This document shows, one piece after another, positions 32,575-43,256 of a stretch of 64,000 nucleotides of DNA. The position numbers were made by a program, and so were the translations under genes. The DNA is from Actinomadura syzygii (lineage in GTDB: Bacteria; Actinomycetota; Actinomycetes; Streptosporangiales; Streptosporangiaceae): assembly GCF_008085905.1 (NCBI RefSeq), contig NZ_VSFF01000001.1, forward strand, positions 744,001-808,000. Reading direction: 5' to 3'. Under the pieces are notes generated by a model. The model made no database searches. It was not told the origin of the DNA and was given only the letters and a program-made list of their open reading frames with translations. Position 1 is the stretch's first letter. Each line of letters opens with the position of its first letter.

Positions 32575-32832
32575 TCAGCGCCAGCGGGTCGAGAGCACCA
32601 CGCCGAGGATGATGGCGGTGAAGCCGATCCCCAGGTTCCAGTTGTGCAGGTCGGACATGAACGGCACGTCGGTGCCGGTGCTCGCCGTCACGTAGAAGAC
32701 GGCGATCCAGATCAGGCCGACGAGCCACAGCCCCACCATGGTCGGCACCAGCCAGCGCGGGCTGACCTCCGGGGCCTTCGACTTCTGCGGGGGCGTGTAA
32801 ACGGCCTTCTTGCGCACTTTGGACTTGGCCAC
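32575..32832 (-). CDS. crgA: Cell division protein CrgA
   Basis: 85 aa. Begins with basic KSKVRKKAVYTPPQ, followed by two membrane helices (WLVPTMVGLWLVGLIWIAVF and LGIGFTAIILGVVLSTRWR) with the conserved loop MSDLHNWNLGIGF. CrgA is a small divisome protein that coordinates FtsZ, penicillin-binding proteins and septation in actinobacteria. Start GTG 32832 with GGAG about 10 nt upstream; the longer frame to 33054 lacks conservation. Divergent from the DUF881 gene. Confidence 0.95.
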   Translation of the reverse strand: MAKSKVRKKAVYTPPQKSKAPEVSPRWLVPTMVGLWLVGLIWIAVFYVTASTGTDVPFMSDLHNWNLGIGFTAIILGVVLSTRWR

Positions 32833-32911
32833 GGTGGTCGGTCTCCTCGGACGGCCGGCGGCCGGAGCGCCGGTCCGCGCATGGGTGGTTTGTCGGTTAG
32901 CGTAGTCGCCG

Positions 32912-33658
32912 ATGTGCAGCGTACGGCGTCCAGCGTGGCGAAGCATCATCCCAGTTCTCACGCTCCTCGCGGGAACCCTGTTCGCGGCGAGCGCGAGCAC
33001 GGCCCGCGGCACGAGCCTGCGCGAGCAGGGCCGCACCCGGATGACCGAGCTCATCGCCGCCGAGCAGCGCCGCAGCCGCCAGGAGCGCGCCGAGTACCGG
33101 CGGCTCCGCCACGAGGTCGACGGTATATCGCGCGCGGCCGGACGTCACGACGCCCGCGTGAAGCGGGCCCAGGCCGAAGCGGACGCGCTCGCCGCCCGCG
33201 CCGGGCTCACCCCGCTCGCCGGGCCCGGCGTCGGCGTCTCGCTGGACGACGCGCCCCAGCACGGCGACCCGCCCCGCGGGGCACGTCCGGACGACCTCGT
33301 CGTCCACCAGGCGGACGTGCAGGCCGTCGTCAACGCGCTGTGGGCGGGCGGCGCCCGCGGCCTCCAGATCATGGACCAGCGGGTCATCTCGACGAGCGCG
33401 GTCCGCTGCGTGGGCAATACGCTGATCCTCCAGGGCGTCGTGTACTCCCCGCCGTTCCGGATCACCGCCGTCGGCGACCCGGGGCGGCTGCGCGCGGCGC
33501 TCGGCGCGTCCCACGAGATCGCCGTGTACCGGAAGTACGTCCGCGCGTACGGGCTCGGCTACGCGGTGCGGACCGTGGAGCGCGCCACCCTGCCGCCCTA
33601 CACCGGCAACGTGACGATGAAGCACGCCACGGTGCCGCCCGAGCGGGCCCCCGAGTAG
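32912..33658 (+). CDS. DUF881 membrane-anchored protein
   Basis: 248 aa. One N-terminal membrane helix (IIPVLTLLAGTLFAASAS), a coiled-coil segment (EQRRSRQERAEYRRLRHEVD), then the DUF881 domain with LTPLAGPGVGVSLDDAP, VQAVVNALWAGGARGLQIMD, RCVGNTLILQGVVYSPPFRI and AVYRKYVRAYGLGY. Extracytoplasmic; implicated by location in division/growth clusters, biochemical role unknown. Orthologue by position of Rv0012. Start ATG 32912 lacks a clear ribosome site, so a leaderless mRNA or different start is possible. First gene of a run into the sortase and trpG-like genes. Confidence 0.9.
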   Translation: MCSVRRPAWRSIIPVLTLLAGTLFAASASTARGTSLREQGRTRMTELIAAEQRRSRQERAEYRRLRHEVDGISRAAGRHDARVKRAQAEADALAARAGLTPLAGPGVGVSLDDAPQHGDPPRGARPDDLVVHQADVQAVVNALWAGGARGLQIMDQRVISTSAVRCVGNTLILQGVVYSPPFRITAVGDPGRLRAALGASHEIAVYRKYVRAYGLGYAVRTVERATLPPYTGNVTMKHATVPPERAPE

Positions 33659-33681
33659 CCCCCGAGCAGAGAGGACGCGCG

Positions 33682-34311
33682 TTGCGGACGGTCATCCGTG
33701 GCATGGGCGAACTGTGCATCACCGCCGGCCTGATCGTCATTCTCTTCGTGACGTACGAGCTGTGGGGCACCGGCCGCTACACCGAGGGCCAGCAGAACCG
33801 CCTCGGCGACGAGCTCATGAAGGACTGGCGCGCGTCCAGGGTCACCACCGAGCAGGTGAGGCTCGGGAAGGGCCTGGCGATGATCCGCATCCCCCGCTTC
33901 GGCAAGGACTACCACTACGTCGTCATCGAGGGCGTCGAGCGGAAGGACCTGCGCAAGGGCCCCGGCCACTATCCCGGCACGGCACTGCCCGGCCAGGTCG
34001 GCAACTTCGTCGTCTCCGGCCACCGGACGACCTACTCCGCCCCCTTCAACCGGCTCGGCGAGCTGCGGCTCGGCGACAAGATCCTCATCGACACGCGGGA
34101 CGAGCAGTACACCTACACCGTCACCGACCGCCGGATCGTGAAGCCGTCCGCCGTGGAGGTGACGGCGCCCGTCCCGCTGCACCCGAACCGCAAGCCCACC
34201 AAGCGCATGATCACGCTGACCACCTGCCACCCGAAGTACTCCGCCGCCGAACGGATGATCATTTTCGGCGAGCTGGCGTCCGCGGTGCGGCGCGTCCAGA
34301 AACCGACCTAG
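33682..34311 (+). CDS. Class E sortase
   Basis: 209 aa. N-terminal membrane anchor (LCITAGLIVILFVTYELWG), then a sortase fold with catalytic His in VSGHRTTYSAPFN, catalytic Cys in ITLTTCHPKYSAAERMI and the Arg in the same segment. Class E enzymes attach LAXTG-type proteins to the cell wall in high-GC Gram-positives. TTG 33682 is preferred (AGAGGA upstream); ATG 33703 is the alternative. Lies in the conserved order DUF881, sortase, small membrane protein, trpG-like. No sortase substrate was seen in this window. Confidence 0.92.
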   Translation: MRTVIRGMGELCITAGLIVILFVTYELWGTGRYTEGQQNRLGDELMKDWRASRVTTEQVRLGKGLAMIRIPRFGKDYHYVVIEGVERKDLRKGPGHYPGTALPGQVGNFVVSGHRTTYSAPFNRLGELRLGDKILIDTRDEQYTYTVTDRRIVKPSAVEVTAPVPLHPNRKPTKRMITLTTCHPKYSAAERMIIFGELASAVRRVQKPT

Positions 34312-34319
34312 GAGGCCCC

Positions 34320-34505
34320 GTGTACCTGTGGATATGGCGCCGCCTGCCGGGCACGTGGCAGACCAGGACGGCGACCGCGCTCGGGCTGGTCGTCGCCGTC
34401 GCGGTCGTCCTCTGGTATGTGGTGTTCCCGTGGGTGGAGCCCAAGGTCCAGTTCGACCACGGCGTGGTGGACGGCCCGACGCCCACCCAGTCAGCGAAGC
34501 CCTGA
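34320..34505 (+). CDS. Small single-pass membrane protein
   Basis: 61 aa. YLWIWRRLPGTWQTRT, then one membrane helix (ATALGLVVAVAVVLWYVVF) and a short extracytoplasmic tail. Start GTG 34320 with a perfect AGGAGG 5-6 nt upstream; stop codon overlaps the ATG of the next gene by 1 nt (TGATG), so it is co-translated between sortase and the glutamine amidotransferase. A small protein at this position is conserved in streptomycete relatives; no function known. Confidence 0.8.
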   Translation: MYLWIWRRLPGTWQTRTATALGLVVAVAVVLWYVVFPWVEPKVQFDHGVVDGPTPTQSAKP

Positions 34506-35086
34506 TGACCGTGCGCGTCCTCGTCGTGGACAACCACGACAGCTTCGTTTACAACATCGTCCAGTACCTGCTGGAGCTGGGCGCCGACTGCCTGGTCAAG
34601 GACCGCTCGGACGTCACCCTCGGCGACGCGGCGGACGTCGACGGCGTCCTGCTGAGCCCCGGCCCCGGCCACCCCGCCGACGCGGGCGTCTGCCTGGACC
34701 TGGTCCGGGACGCCGACCGCCGGGGCACGCCCCTCCTCGGCGTCTGCCTGGGCCACCAGGTGATCGCCCACGTCCACGGCGCCGCGGTGACCCGCGCGCC
34801 GGAGATCGTCCACGGCTCCACGAGCGAGATCGTCCACACCGGCGAGGGCGTCTTCCACGGACTGCCCACGAGCTTCCAGGCGACCCGCTACCACTCCCTG
34901 GCGGTGGACCCGGCGACCGTCCGGTCCCCGCTCGAGGTGACGGCCCGAACCCCCGCAGGCGTGATCATGGGGCTGCGCCACCGATCCCGCCCGATCGAGG
35001 GCGTCCAGTTCCACCCGGAGTCGATCCTCTCGGCCCACGGCCACCGGCTCCTGGAGAACTGGCTGACATCAACCCGAACCTCCTAG
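34505..35086 (+). CDS. trpG: Anthranilate/aminodeoxychorismate synthase component II (glutamine amidotransferase)
   Basis: 193 aa class I glutamine amidotransferase. Catalytic Cys in LLGVCLGHQVIAH, His/Glu in GVQFHPESILS, N-terminal VLVVDNHDSFVYNIVQYL and LSPGPGHP. Releases ammonia from glutamine for anthranilate (tryptophan) or 4-amino-4-deoxychorismate (folate) synthesis with a component I encoded elsewhere; the type (TrpG or PabA) cannot be decided from sequence alone, though Rv0013 in the same position is called trpG/pabA. ATG overlaps the preceding TGA. Followed by a strong terminator. Confidence 0.93.
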   Translation: MTVRVLVVDNHDSFVYNIVQYLLELGADCLVKDRSDVTLGDAADVDGVLLSPGPGHPADAGVCLDLVRDADRRGTPLLGVCLGHQVIAHVHGAAVTRAPEIVHGSTSEIVHTGEGVFHGLPTSFQATRYHSLAVDPATVRSPLEVTARTPAGVIMGLRHRSRPIEGVQFHPESILSAHGHRLLENWLTSTRTS

Positions 35087-35113
35087 CGGTCCGAGGCGTC
35101 TCAAGACAGCGAA

Positions 35114-35152
35114 GAGGGCTTCCGCCACTCGGGGGCAATGGCGGAAGCCCTC
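35114..35152 (+). terminator. Terminator of the DUF881-sortase-trpG operon
   Basis: Perfect 14-bp arms GAGGGCTTCCGCCA/TGGCGGAAGCCCTC with an 11-nt loop, 27 nt after the trpG-like stop codon. Confidence 0.75.
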
Positions 35153-35263
35153 GATATGGTCTTCGTCACGGCACACCGGGACGTTACGGATTTCAACCGA
35201 AAATTTCTGAAGATCTCGGCTGATTTGGGAACTCGCAGGTCAGGGGACCGCCTGCGAACCGAA

Positions 35264-35299
35264 AGGGCCCCGGCCTCCCGCAGGGGAGGCCGGGGCCCT
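35264..35299 (-). terminator. Terminator of the fhaA-pknB operon
   Basis: Perfect 16-bp arms AGGGCCCCGGCCTCCC/GGGAGGCCGGGGCCCT with a 4-nt loop, 15 nt after the pknB stop codon on the minus strand. Faces the terminator at 35114-35152 in the convergent gap. Confidence 0.8.
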
Positions 35300-35314
35300 T
35301 CGTCGGTCGACGGG

Positions 35315-37132
<1,818 letters not shown>

Positions 37133-37154
37133 ATGTGCACTTTCCCTCGTACGT

Positions 37155-38582
37155 CTACACCTTGTCCTCCGAACCTAGCTTCCCGTCCTGTGCGGAAGAG
37201 GGATCCGGGCTCGGAGTTGACGGAGTCGTGGAGGTCTCCGTCGGTGCGGGTGTTGGCTCTGGGGCAGGTGGCTCTGGGGCGGTGGGGGTCGCCCGGGGCG
37301 GATTCGTTGAGGTCTCTCGTGTCGGGGACGTCCTCCGGGCCCCCCGCGTTGACGGACGGATCCTATGCGTCCGGTGCCGTGGCACGACAGTCGGCCAGGG
37401 TGTGCGCGCCCGGTGCCGTGGGAGCCCGTCCGGGTGGACGGCCGGGTCGCGGACGTGCTGGTCCCCGACCGGCCTGGTCGCGGGCGGGCCGGCCGGCGGG
37501 TCGCGCTCGTCGGCGCCGAGGCCCGCGAAGGCGAACCCGCGCCACAGCGTCCCGATGACGATGGCGCAGGCCACCAGCAGGACGGCGGCGACCGACGTGT
37601 AGGCGAGCGCGCTGCGCCGTTGCCCGCGCGCCGGCCCCTTGGTGAGGCTATCCGCCGCGCCGGAGTCGTCAAATCCCGACAAGGTGGACGATCGGGTAAC
37701 GATGGTGTCACCTGATCGGCGCGGGCGCCCGCCGTTCCCGGCGTCCACCCGGGCCTGCCGGCCGGTGCTCAGCGCCGCGCGGATCCCGAGCGCCCGCCGG
37801 ACCACCTCGCCCGCGTCGGCCGGACGTCCCGCCGGATGCTTCGCCAGCATCTGCATGACCAGCTCGCGGGCGGCGCGCGGCACCCGGCCCGGCAGCCCGG
37901 CGGGCGCGTCCCGGACGTGCTTGAGCGCCACCTCCACCGGCGTGGACCCGTCGAACGGCGGCGCGCCCGTCAGGCACTCGTACGCCACCACGCCCAGCGA
38001 GTAGAGGTCGGCCGCCGGGGACAGGTCGTGGCCCTGCGCCTGCTCCGGCGAGATGTAGTGGGCCGTCCCCATGACCATGCCCGTCGCGGTCTGCGACGCC
38101 CCCGCCAGCCGCCGCGCGATCCCGAAGTCGGTGATCTTGAGGGTGCCGTCCGGGGACACCATCAGGTTCGCGGGCTTCACGTCCCGGTGCACGACGCCCG
38201 CCGCGTGCGCCACCGTCAGCGCCCGCCCGGCCTGCACCATCAGGTCGAGGACGGCCTCCACCGGCAGCCCGCCGCCGCGCGCGAGGATCTCGTCCAGCGG
38301 CTCGCCGGGGACCAGCTCCATCACGATGAACGTCCGGCCGTCCTGCTCGCCGAAGTCGTACGCCCGCGCGATCCCGGGGTGCCGCAGCTCGGCCGCGAAC
38401 CGCGCCTCCGCCGCGAACCTGCCCTGCGCCGACTGGTCGCCGCCGAGCTCGCGGCGCAGCAGCTTCACCGCGACCTCGTACCCGGCCGCGTCGTCGGACG
38501 CGCGCCAGACCTCGCCCATCCCGCCGATCGCCAGCCGCTCCAGCAGCCGGTACCGGTCGTTCAGGACGAGGCCCGGGCTCAC
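37155..38582 (-). CDS. pknA: Ser/Thr protein kinase PknA
   Basis: 475 aa. Kinase domain with IGGMGEVWRA, VAVKLLRREL, VHRDVKPANLMV, TDFGIARRL and GTAHYISPEQAQGHDLSPAA. One membrane helix (LAYTSVAAVLLVACAIVIGT, ~336-355), then ~120 residues of Arg/Pro/Thr-rich extracytoplasmic tail (TPTAPEPPAPEPTPAPTETS) with no PASTA domain. Works with PknB in phosphorylating division and wall enzymes. GTG 38582 overlaps the pbpA stop by 4 nt; the frame is open to 39218 but that part is antisense-phase of pbpA. Confidence 0.93.
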   Translation of the reverse strand: MSPGLVLNDRYRLLERLAIGGMGEVWRASDDAAGYEVAVKLLRRELGGDQSAQGRFAAEARFAAELRHPGIARAYDFGEQDGRTFIVMELVPGEPLDEILARGGGLPVEAVLDLMVQAGRALTVAHAAGVVHRDVKPANLMVSPDGTLKITDFGIARRLAGASQTATGMVMGTAHYISPEQAQGHDLSPAADLYSLGVVAYECLTGAPPFDGSTPVEVALKHVRDAPAGLPGRVPRAARELVMQMLAKHPAGRPADAGEVVRRALGIRAALSTGRQARVDAGNGGRPRRSGDTIVTRSSTLSGFDDSGAADSLTKGPARGQRRSALAYTSVAAVLLVACAIVIGTLWRGFAFAGLGADERDPPAGPPATRPVGDQHVRDPAVHPDGLPRHRARTPWPTVVPRHRTHRIRPSTRGARRTSPTRETSTNPPRATPTAPEPPAPEPTPAPTETSTTPSTPSPDPSSAQDGKLGSEDKV

Positions 38583-40078
38583 TTCTTCAGGACCTCGGCC
38601 ATGATCGTCGCCGCGATCGGGCCGGCGTTGGTCGCGCCGTCGCCCGAACCCTCGGTGACGACGGCGAAGGCGTACCGCGGGTTCTGCACCGGGCTGAACC
38701 CGACGAACCAGCGGGAGTTCGGGATGCCGGACGCCGGGTCCTGCTCGGCGGTGCCGGTCTTGCCCGCGATCTGCCGGCCCTGGAGGTTCTTCGCGGTGCC
38801 CTCGGAGACCACCGCGCGCATCATCTCCTGCATCTGCTCGGCGTGGTCGCCGCTCATCGCCTGCGCGAACTGCTTCGGCGACGCGGAGTACAGCTCGCTC
38901 TGGTCCTTCGCGCGGACCGTCTGGACGACGTACGGGCTCATGATCTTGCCGTCGTTGGCGACGGCGCAGGCGACCATCGCCATCTGCAGCGGCGTGGCGC
39001 GGACGTTCTCCTGCCCGATGCCGGACCGGGCCGTCCCGTCCTTGCCGGTCTCGATCTTGTTGCCCTTGGCGTCCGTCACCGACACCGGGACGGCGCTCGC
39101 GGCGGCGTACATGTCCGGCTCCATCTTGATCCGCTCGCCGAACCCGAACTTCGCGGAGCCGTCGTGCAGCTGCTGGATGCCCATGTCGAGCGCCATCTTC
39201 GCGAACGAGGTGTTGCACGACTCGGCGAACGCGCCCTTGAGCGGCGCCGAGCCCGCGCAGCTCCCGCTGTCGTGCGAGTTCGGCAGCGGACGCCCCGACT
39301 CCGGCAGGATCAGCTGCCCCGTGTTGACCTGGCTGGAGATGTTCAGCCCGAGCCGCTCCATCGCCACCGCCGAGGTGACCGTCTTGAACGACGAGCCGGG
39401 CGGGAACGTCTGGCTGAGCGCGTTGTCGACCAGCGGCCTGATCACGCCGCTGCCCTTGTCCAGCTCCTCCAGGCGCTTCGCGCCCTTCTCACCGGTCTGC
39501 GGCGCGACCTCGTTCGGGTCGAACGACGGCCACGACGCCGCCACCTTGATCGCCCCGGTCTTGATGTCGATCACCACGGCGCCGCCGCGGCGGCCCGGCT
39601 GGGTCTTCTCCTTCAACGCCCGGTAGGCGGTGCGCTGCGCCTCCGGGTCGACCGTCAGCTCCAGGTTCGCGCCCTCGGCCTTCTTGCCGATGAACGTGTC
39701 GAACCAGCGCTGCTGGGTGATCCGCTTGTCCTTGCCGCCGAGCAGCGAGTTGTAGGCCCGCTCGACCTGCGTGGCGTTCCCGTTGAAGTACCCCGTGATC
39801 GGCGCGAAGATCGGCCCGTCGCCGGGCTTCGACCCGTACGTCCGGCCGTACTTCGGGTTGGGCTTGTGGGTCTCCTTCGACTCGACCAGCACCTCGCCGC
39901 CCGCGGAGATCTGGCCGCGCGGCGAGTTGAAGACGTCCGCGTACTGCCGGGCGTTGCGCGCGTCGGTGCGGAGGTCCTCCGCCTGGCTTCCCTGGACGTA
40001 GTTCACCTGTGCCATCAGCCCGAAGAACAGCAGCATCGCGAAGATCGCCACCCGCCGGACCGGCTTGTCCATGTTCAT
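38579..40078 (-). CDS. pbpA: Class B penicillin-binding protein PbpA
   Basis: 499 aa. N-terminal membrane anchor (RVAIFAMLLFFGLMAQVNYV), dimerisation domain, and C-terminal transpeptidase with S229-x-x-K (PPGSSFKTV), SCN at 287-289 and KTGTAE near 428. Cross-links peptidoglycan, working with the RodA polymerase encoded just upstream. ATG 40078 (or 40072) has GAGGTGAG upstream. Gap to rodA is 10 nt; its stop overlaps pknA. Confidence 0.95.
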   Translation of the reverse strand: MNMDKPVRRVAIFAMLLFFGLMAQVNYVQGSQAEDLRTDARNARQYADVFNSPRGQISAGGEVLVESKETHKPNPKYGRTYGSKPGDGPIFAPITGYFNGNATQVERAYNSLLGGKDKRITQQRWFDTFIGKKAEGANLELTVDPEAQRTAYRALKEKTQPGRRGGAVVIDIKTGAIKVAASWPSFDPNEVAPQTGEKGAKRLEELDKGSGVIRPLVDNALSQTFPPGSSFKTVTSAVAMERLGLNISSQVNTGQLILPESGRPLPNSHDSGSCAGSAPLKGAFAESCNTSFAKMALDMGIQQLHDGSAKFGFGERIKMEPDMYAAASAVPVSVTDAKGNKIETGKDGTARSGIGQENVRATPLQMAMVACAVANDGKIMSPYVVQTVRAKDQSELYSASPKQFAQAMSGDHAEQMQEMMRAVVSEGTAKNLQGRQIAGKTGTAEQDPASGIPNSRWFVGFSPVQNPRYAFAVVTEGSGDGATNAGPIAATIMAEVLKK

Positions 40079-40088
40079 GAAGGGCAGC

Positions 40089-41678
40089 TCACCTCGTGCT
40101 CACGATCTGGGTCATGCCTTCGTCCTGGATCGCCTGCGGGGCGGGCTTGCGCGCGTCATGGCTCATCCGCACCAGGATCGCGATCAGAATCCAGTTGGCC
40201 ATCAGCGACGAACCGCCCTGGGACAGGAACGGCGTCGTCAGGCCGGTGAGCGGGATGAGCCGCGTGACGCCCCCGACGATCACGAAGACCTGGAGGGCGA
40301 GGACGAACGACACACCGCCCGCGAACAGCTTGAGGAACGGATCTCGCGCCGCCACGGCGGTCTTCATCCCCCGTTGGACGATCAACGCGTACGTCAGCAG
40401 CAGCACCATCAACCCGGTCAGGCCGAGTTCCTCACCCAGTGAGTCGAAGATGAAGTCGCTGAAGGACAGCGGTGTCCGCCAGGGTTCGCCCTGGCCGAGG
40501 CCGGTGCCGAGGACGCCGCCCTGCCCGAGCGAGAACAGCCCCTTCATGAGCTGCGCGCTGTCGGAGTACTCGCCGCCGAGCTCGCTGACGCAGGCGCTGA
40601 AGCCCGGCGACGGGTCGCCCTGCGCCTTGAACTTCTTGTAGATGGCGGTGTCGGGGTTGACCGGGATGACCTTGCCGTCGTCCATCAGGCAGCCGCCGTC
40701 GAAGTACGGCTTCGGGTTCTGCCAGATGTCGATGCGCTGGTTGACGTGCCCCATGAAGGGCAGCAGCGTCGCGATGAACACGCCGACCGCAAGCAGCCCG
40801 ACGCCGATGAACACCCACGACACCCGCTGCGTCGCGATGTAGAGCATCGACACGAACAGGCCGAAGAACAGCAGCGCGGTGCCGAGGTCCTTCTGCATGA
40901 ACAGGACGCCCAGGCAGAGGAACCAGATCACCACGATCGGGCCGAGGTCGCGGGCCCGGGGCAGGCTGATCGGCCCGACCTTCTTCCCGATCAGCGACAT
41001 CGCCTGCCGCTTGTTCACCAGGTACCCGGCGAAGAAAACGACCAGCAGCAGCTTGGTGAACTCGCCCGGCTGGACGGACAGCGGACCGAGGTGGATCCAC
41101 ACGCGGGCGCCGTTGATCTCCATCCCGATGCCGGGGACGATCGGCAGCAGCAGGAAGATCACGCCGGTGAGGCCGATCAGGTACGTGTAGCGCTGCGCGG
41201 TCTTCGGGGTGACGGACAGCGGCGCGTCCGGCTTGTCGGTGTCGCGCATGAGCAGCACGGCGATGACGAACAGGCCGATGCCGACGAACGTCCACATCAG
41301 CTGGCCGGGCGCGTCGGCGGCGTCCTTGAGGAGCTTCTTGCCGGCCGCCTCGGCGATCTTGTGATCCTTGCTCGTGTCCAGGTCGAGCCGGTAGATCATG
41401 GCCAGCCCGATGCCGTTCAGCGCGACCGCGAGCGGCAGCAGCAGCGGGTCGGCGTAGGGCGTGAACTTCGTCTGGACGAAGAACGCCGCGAACGCCAGCA
41501 CGACCAGCCCGCCGCCGTAGACGAAGAGCCCGCCGGGGATCTTGCCGTCCCGCGCGAGCCCCACCTCGGCGAACGCCGACAGCGTCAGCACCATCGCGAA
41601 GATCAGCAGCGCCAGCGAGGCGGAGTTGCGCCGCTGGTAGGGCAGGTGCGCCCTGATCTGGTCTCCGATCGACTGCAT
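40089..41678 (-). CDS. rodA: SEDS peptidoglycan glycosyltransferase RodA/FtsW
   Basis: 529 aa, about ten membrane helices. SEDS signatures: GARVWIHLGPLSVQPGEFTK, the catalytic Asp in MQKDLGTALLFF (D264) and the C-terminal TTPFLSQGGSSLMANW. Polymerises lipid II into glycan strands with PbpA. Unusual: a ~45-residue insertion (about 326-370) with two Cys (C330, C363) in the large extracytoplasmic loop, and an extra polar loop at ~101-125. The ATG lies directly against the pstP stop codon. Confidence 0.93.
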   Translation of the reverse strand: MQSIGDQIRAHLPYQRRNSASLALLIFAMVLTLSAFAEVGLARDGKIPGGLFVYGGGLVVLAFAAFFVQTKFTPYADPLLLPLAVALNGIGLAMIYRLDLDTSKDHKIAEAAGKKLLKDAADAPGQLMWTFVGIGLFVIAVLLMRDTDKPDAPLSVTPKTAQRYTYLIGLTGVIFLLLPIVPGIGMEINGARVWIHLGPLSVQPGEFTKLLLVVFFAGYLVNKRQAMSLIGKKVGPISLPRARDLGPIVVIWFLCLGVLFMQKDLGTALLFFGLFVSMLYIATQRVSWVFIGVGLLAVGVFIATLLPFMGHVNQRIDIWQNPKPYFDGGCLMDDGKVIPVNPDTAIYKKFKAQGDPSPGFSACVSELGGEYSDSAQLMKGLFSLGQGGVLGTGLGQGEPWRTPLSFSDFIFDSLGEELGLTGLMVLLLTYALIVQRGMKTAVAARDPFLKLFAGGVSFVLALQVFVIVGGVTRLIPLTGLTTPFLSQGGSSLMANWILIAILVRMSHDARKPAPQAIQDEGMTQIVSTR

Positions 41679-43256
41679 CTAGGACTTCCCTCCCTCGGAG
41701 GGACAGTCCCGGATCGCGGGGTCGCGCCGCTTGCACTTGTCGCGGCGGTCCGTCAGCTGCCGGAGGCGGTCGTCGGCCGCGGCGCGCCCGATGAGCTTCG
41801 ACACCTCGCCCTTCCGGATCGCCGTGGCGTCCGAGACGGGGAGCTCGCCGACCGGGAGGGAGGTGGCGACGGGCTTGCCCTCCACGCAGTTCTGCTGGGC
41901 CCGGCCGCGCACGATGGCGACCTTGCCGGACTCGTCGACCAGGCTGTACTTGCAGACCCGCTCGACCAGGAGGTTCCAGTCGCGCGGGCCGTCGACGGTG
42001 TAGGTGTCCTCGACCTGCCGCTGGAGGTTCTCGGGGAGGTCCTCGACCATGATCGGCTGGAGGCCCTTGGCGTCGGCCCTGCGGGACAGGTCGATGCCGG
42101 GGACGCCGTGCGGCGTCCCGCGGAAGAGCACCGCCTGCTTGTTCTCCGCGCCGATGTAGTAGCCGTTCCGGACGTTCTGCACCAGCACGACCCCGCCCGC
42201 GACGAGGCCGACGACGACCACCCCGGCGGCGACGACGAGCCACGTCCAGCGGCGGCCGCCGCGGCGCCGGCCGCCCATCGGGGCCCCCTGCATCGCGCCC
42301 GCCATCGGCGGTCCGCCCCGCGGATCGCTCAGCGGGGCGGGGGCGGGCGGCGGCGGCATCTCGTCGACGGCGACCGGGGGCTGCGGCATCGTGTCGCGGA
42401 GCTGCGCGGCGCGTCCGGCGGGCGTGTCGGCGACCGTCGTGTTCGCGCCGGGCCCGCCGCCGGGCGGCTCCGGCGGCGCCGAGTTCGCCGCCGCGCCGAC
42501 CGCCTGGCCCGGCCCGCCGGTCGGCGGCTGCCGCTCCATGTCGATCACGTCGGCGACGACGCAGGTGATGTTGTCCGGCCCGCCGCCGCGGTTCGCGAGG
42601 TCGATGAGCTGCCGGACGGCCTGGTCGGGCTCGTCCACGTCGGTCAGCACCTGGAAGATCGTCTCGGCGGTGACGACGCCGGACAGGCCGTCCGAGCACA
42701 GCAGGTACCGGTCGCCGACCTGCGCCTCGCGCAGCGACAGGTCGGGATCGACCTCGCCGCGGCCGTCGAGCGCGCGCAGCAGCAGTGAGCGCTGCGGGTG
42801 CGACGCCGCCTCGTCCGGGCTGATCCGGCCCTCGTCGACGAGCGACTGCACCAGCGTGTGGTCGTGCGTGATCTGGAAGAGGCTGCCGTCGCGCAGGAGG
42901 TAGGCGCGCGAGTCGCCGATGTGGACGAGCGCGACCTGGTTGCCCGCCCACAGCATCGCGGTGAGGGTCGTCCCCATGCCCTGGAGGGCCGGGTCGGACT
43001 CGACGATGCGGTGCAGGTTGTCGTTCGCCGCCTTGACCGTGTGCTCCAGCGCGGCCAGCAGCTCCGTCGCGGGAAGGTCCTTGTCGAGGGCGCGGAGCGC
43101 CTCTATGGCCGCCGCGCTGGCGATCTCGCCGCCGACGTGCCCGCCCATCCCGTCGGCCACCGCGAGCAGGTGCGCGCCCGCGTACGCCGAGTCCTCGTTG
43201 CCCTCGCGCAGCATGCCGACGTCGGAGCGCGCGGCGTAGCGGATTCCCAGGGTCAT
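41679..43256 (-). CDS. pstP: PP2C-family Ser/Thr protein phosphatase PstP
   Basis: 525 aa. N-terminal PP2C domain with metal-binding motifs REGNEDSAYAG, LLAVADGMGGHVGGE, LLCSDGLSGVV and GGPDNITCVVADV. A Pro-rich linker, a membrane helix (WTWLVVAAGVVVVGLVAGGV) and a ~190-residue extracytoplasmic domain with four Cys follow. Dephosphorylates PknA/PknB and their targets. ATG 43256 overlaps the fhaB stop by 4 nt; the frame is open to 43382 without homology. Confidence 0.95.
   Translation of the reverse strand: MTLGIRYAARSDVGMLREGNEDSAYAGAHLLAVADGMGGHVGGEIASAAAIEALRALDKDLPATELLAALEHTVKAANDNLHRIVESDPALQGMGTTLTAMLWAGNQVALVHIGDSRAYLLRDGSLFQITHDHTLVQSLVDEGRISPDEAASHPQRSLLLRALDGRGEVDPDLSLREAQVGDRYLLCSDGLSGVVTAETIFQVLTDVDEPDQAVRQLIDLANRGGGPDNITCVVADVIDMERQPPTGGPGQAVGAAANSAPPEPPGGGPGANTTVADTPAGRAAQLRDTMPQPPVAVDEMPPPPAPAPLSDPRGGPPMAGAMQGAPMGGRRRGGRRWTWLVVAAGVVVVGLVAGGVVLVQNVRNGYYIGAENKQAVLFRGTPHGVPGIDLSRRADAKGLQPIMVEDLPENLQRQVEDTYTVDGPRDWNLLVERVCKYSLVDESGKVAIVRGRAQQNCVEGKPVATSLPVGELPVSDATAIRKGEVSKLIGRAAADDRLRQLTDRRDKCKRRDPAIRDCPSEGGKS

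Noticed and set aside
37836..39626. 596-aa plus-strand frame across pknA and pbpA
   Set aside because: Antisense to two genes with full catalytic motifs; no recognisable domain.
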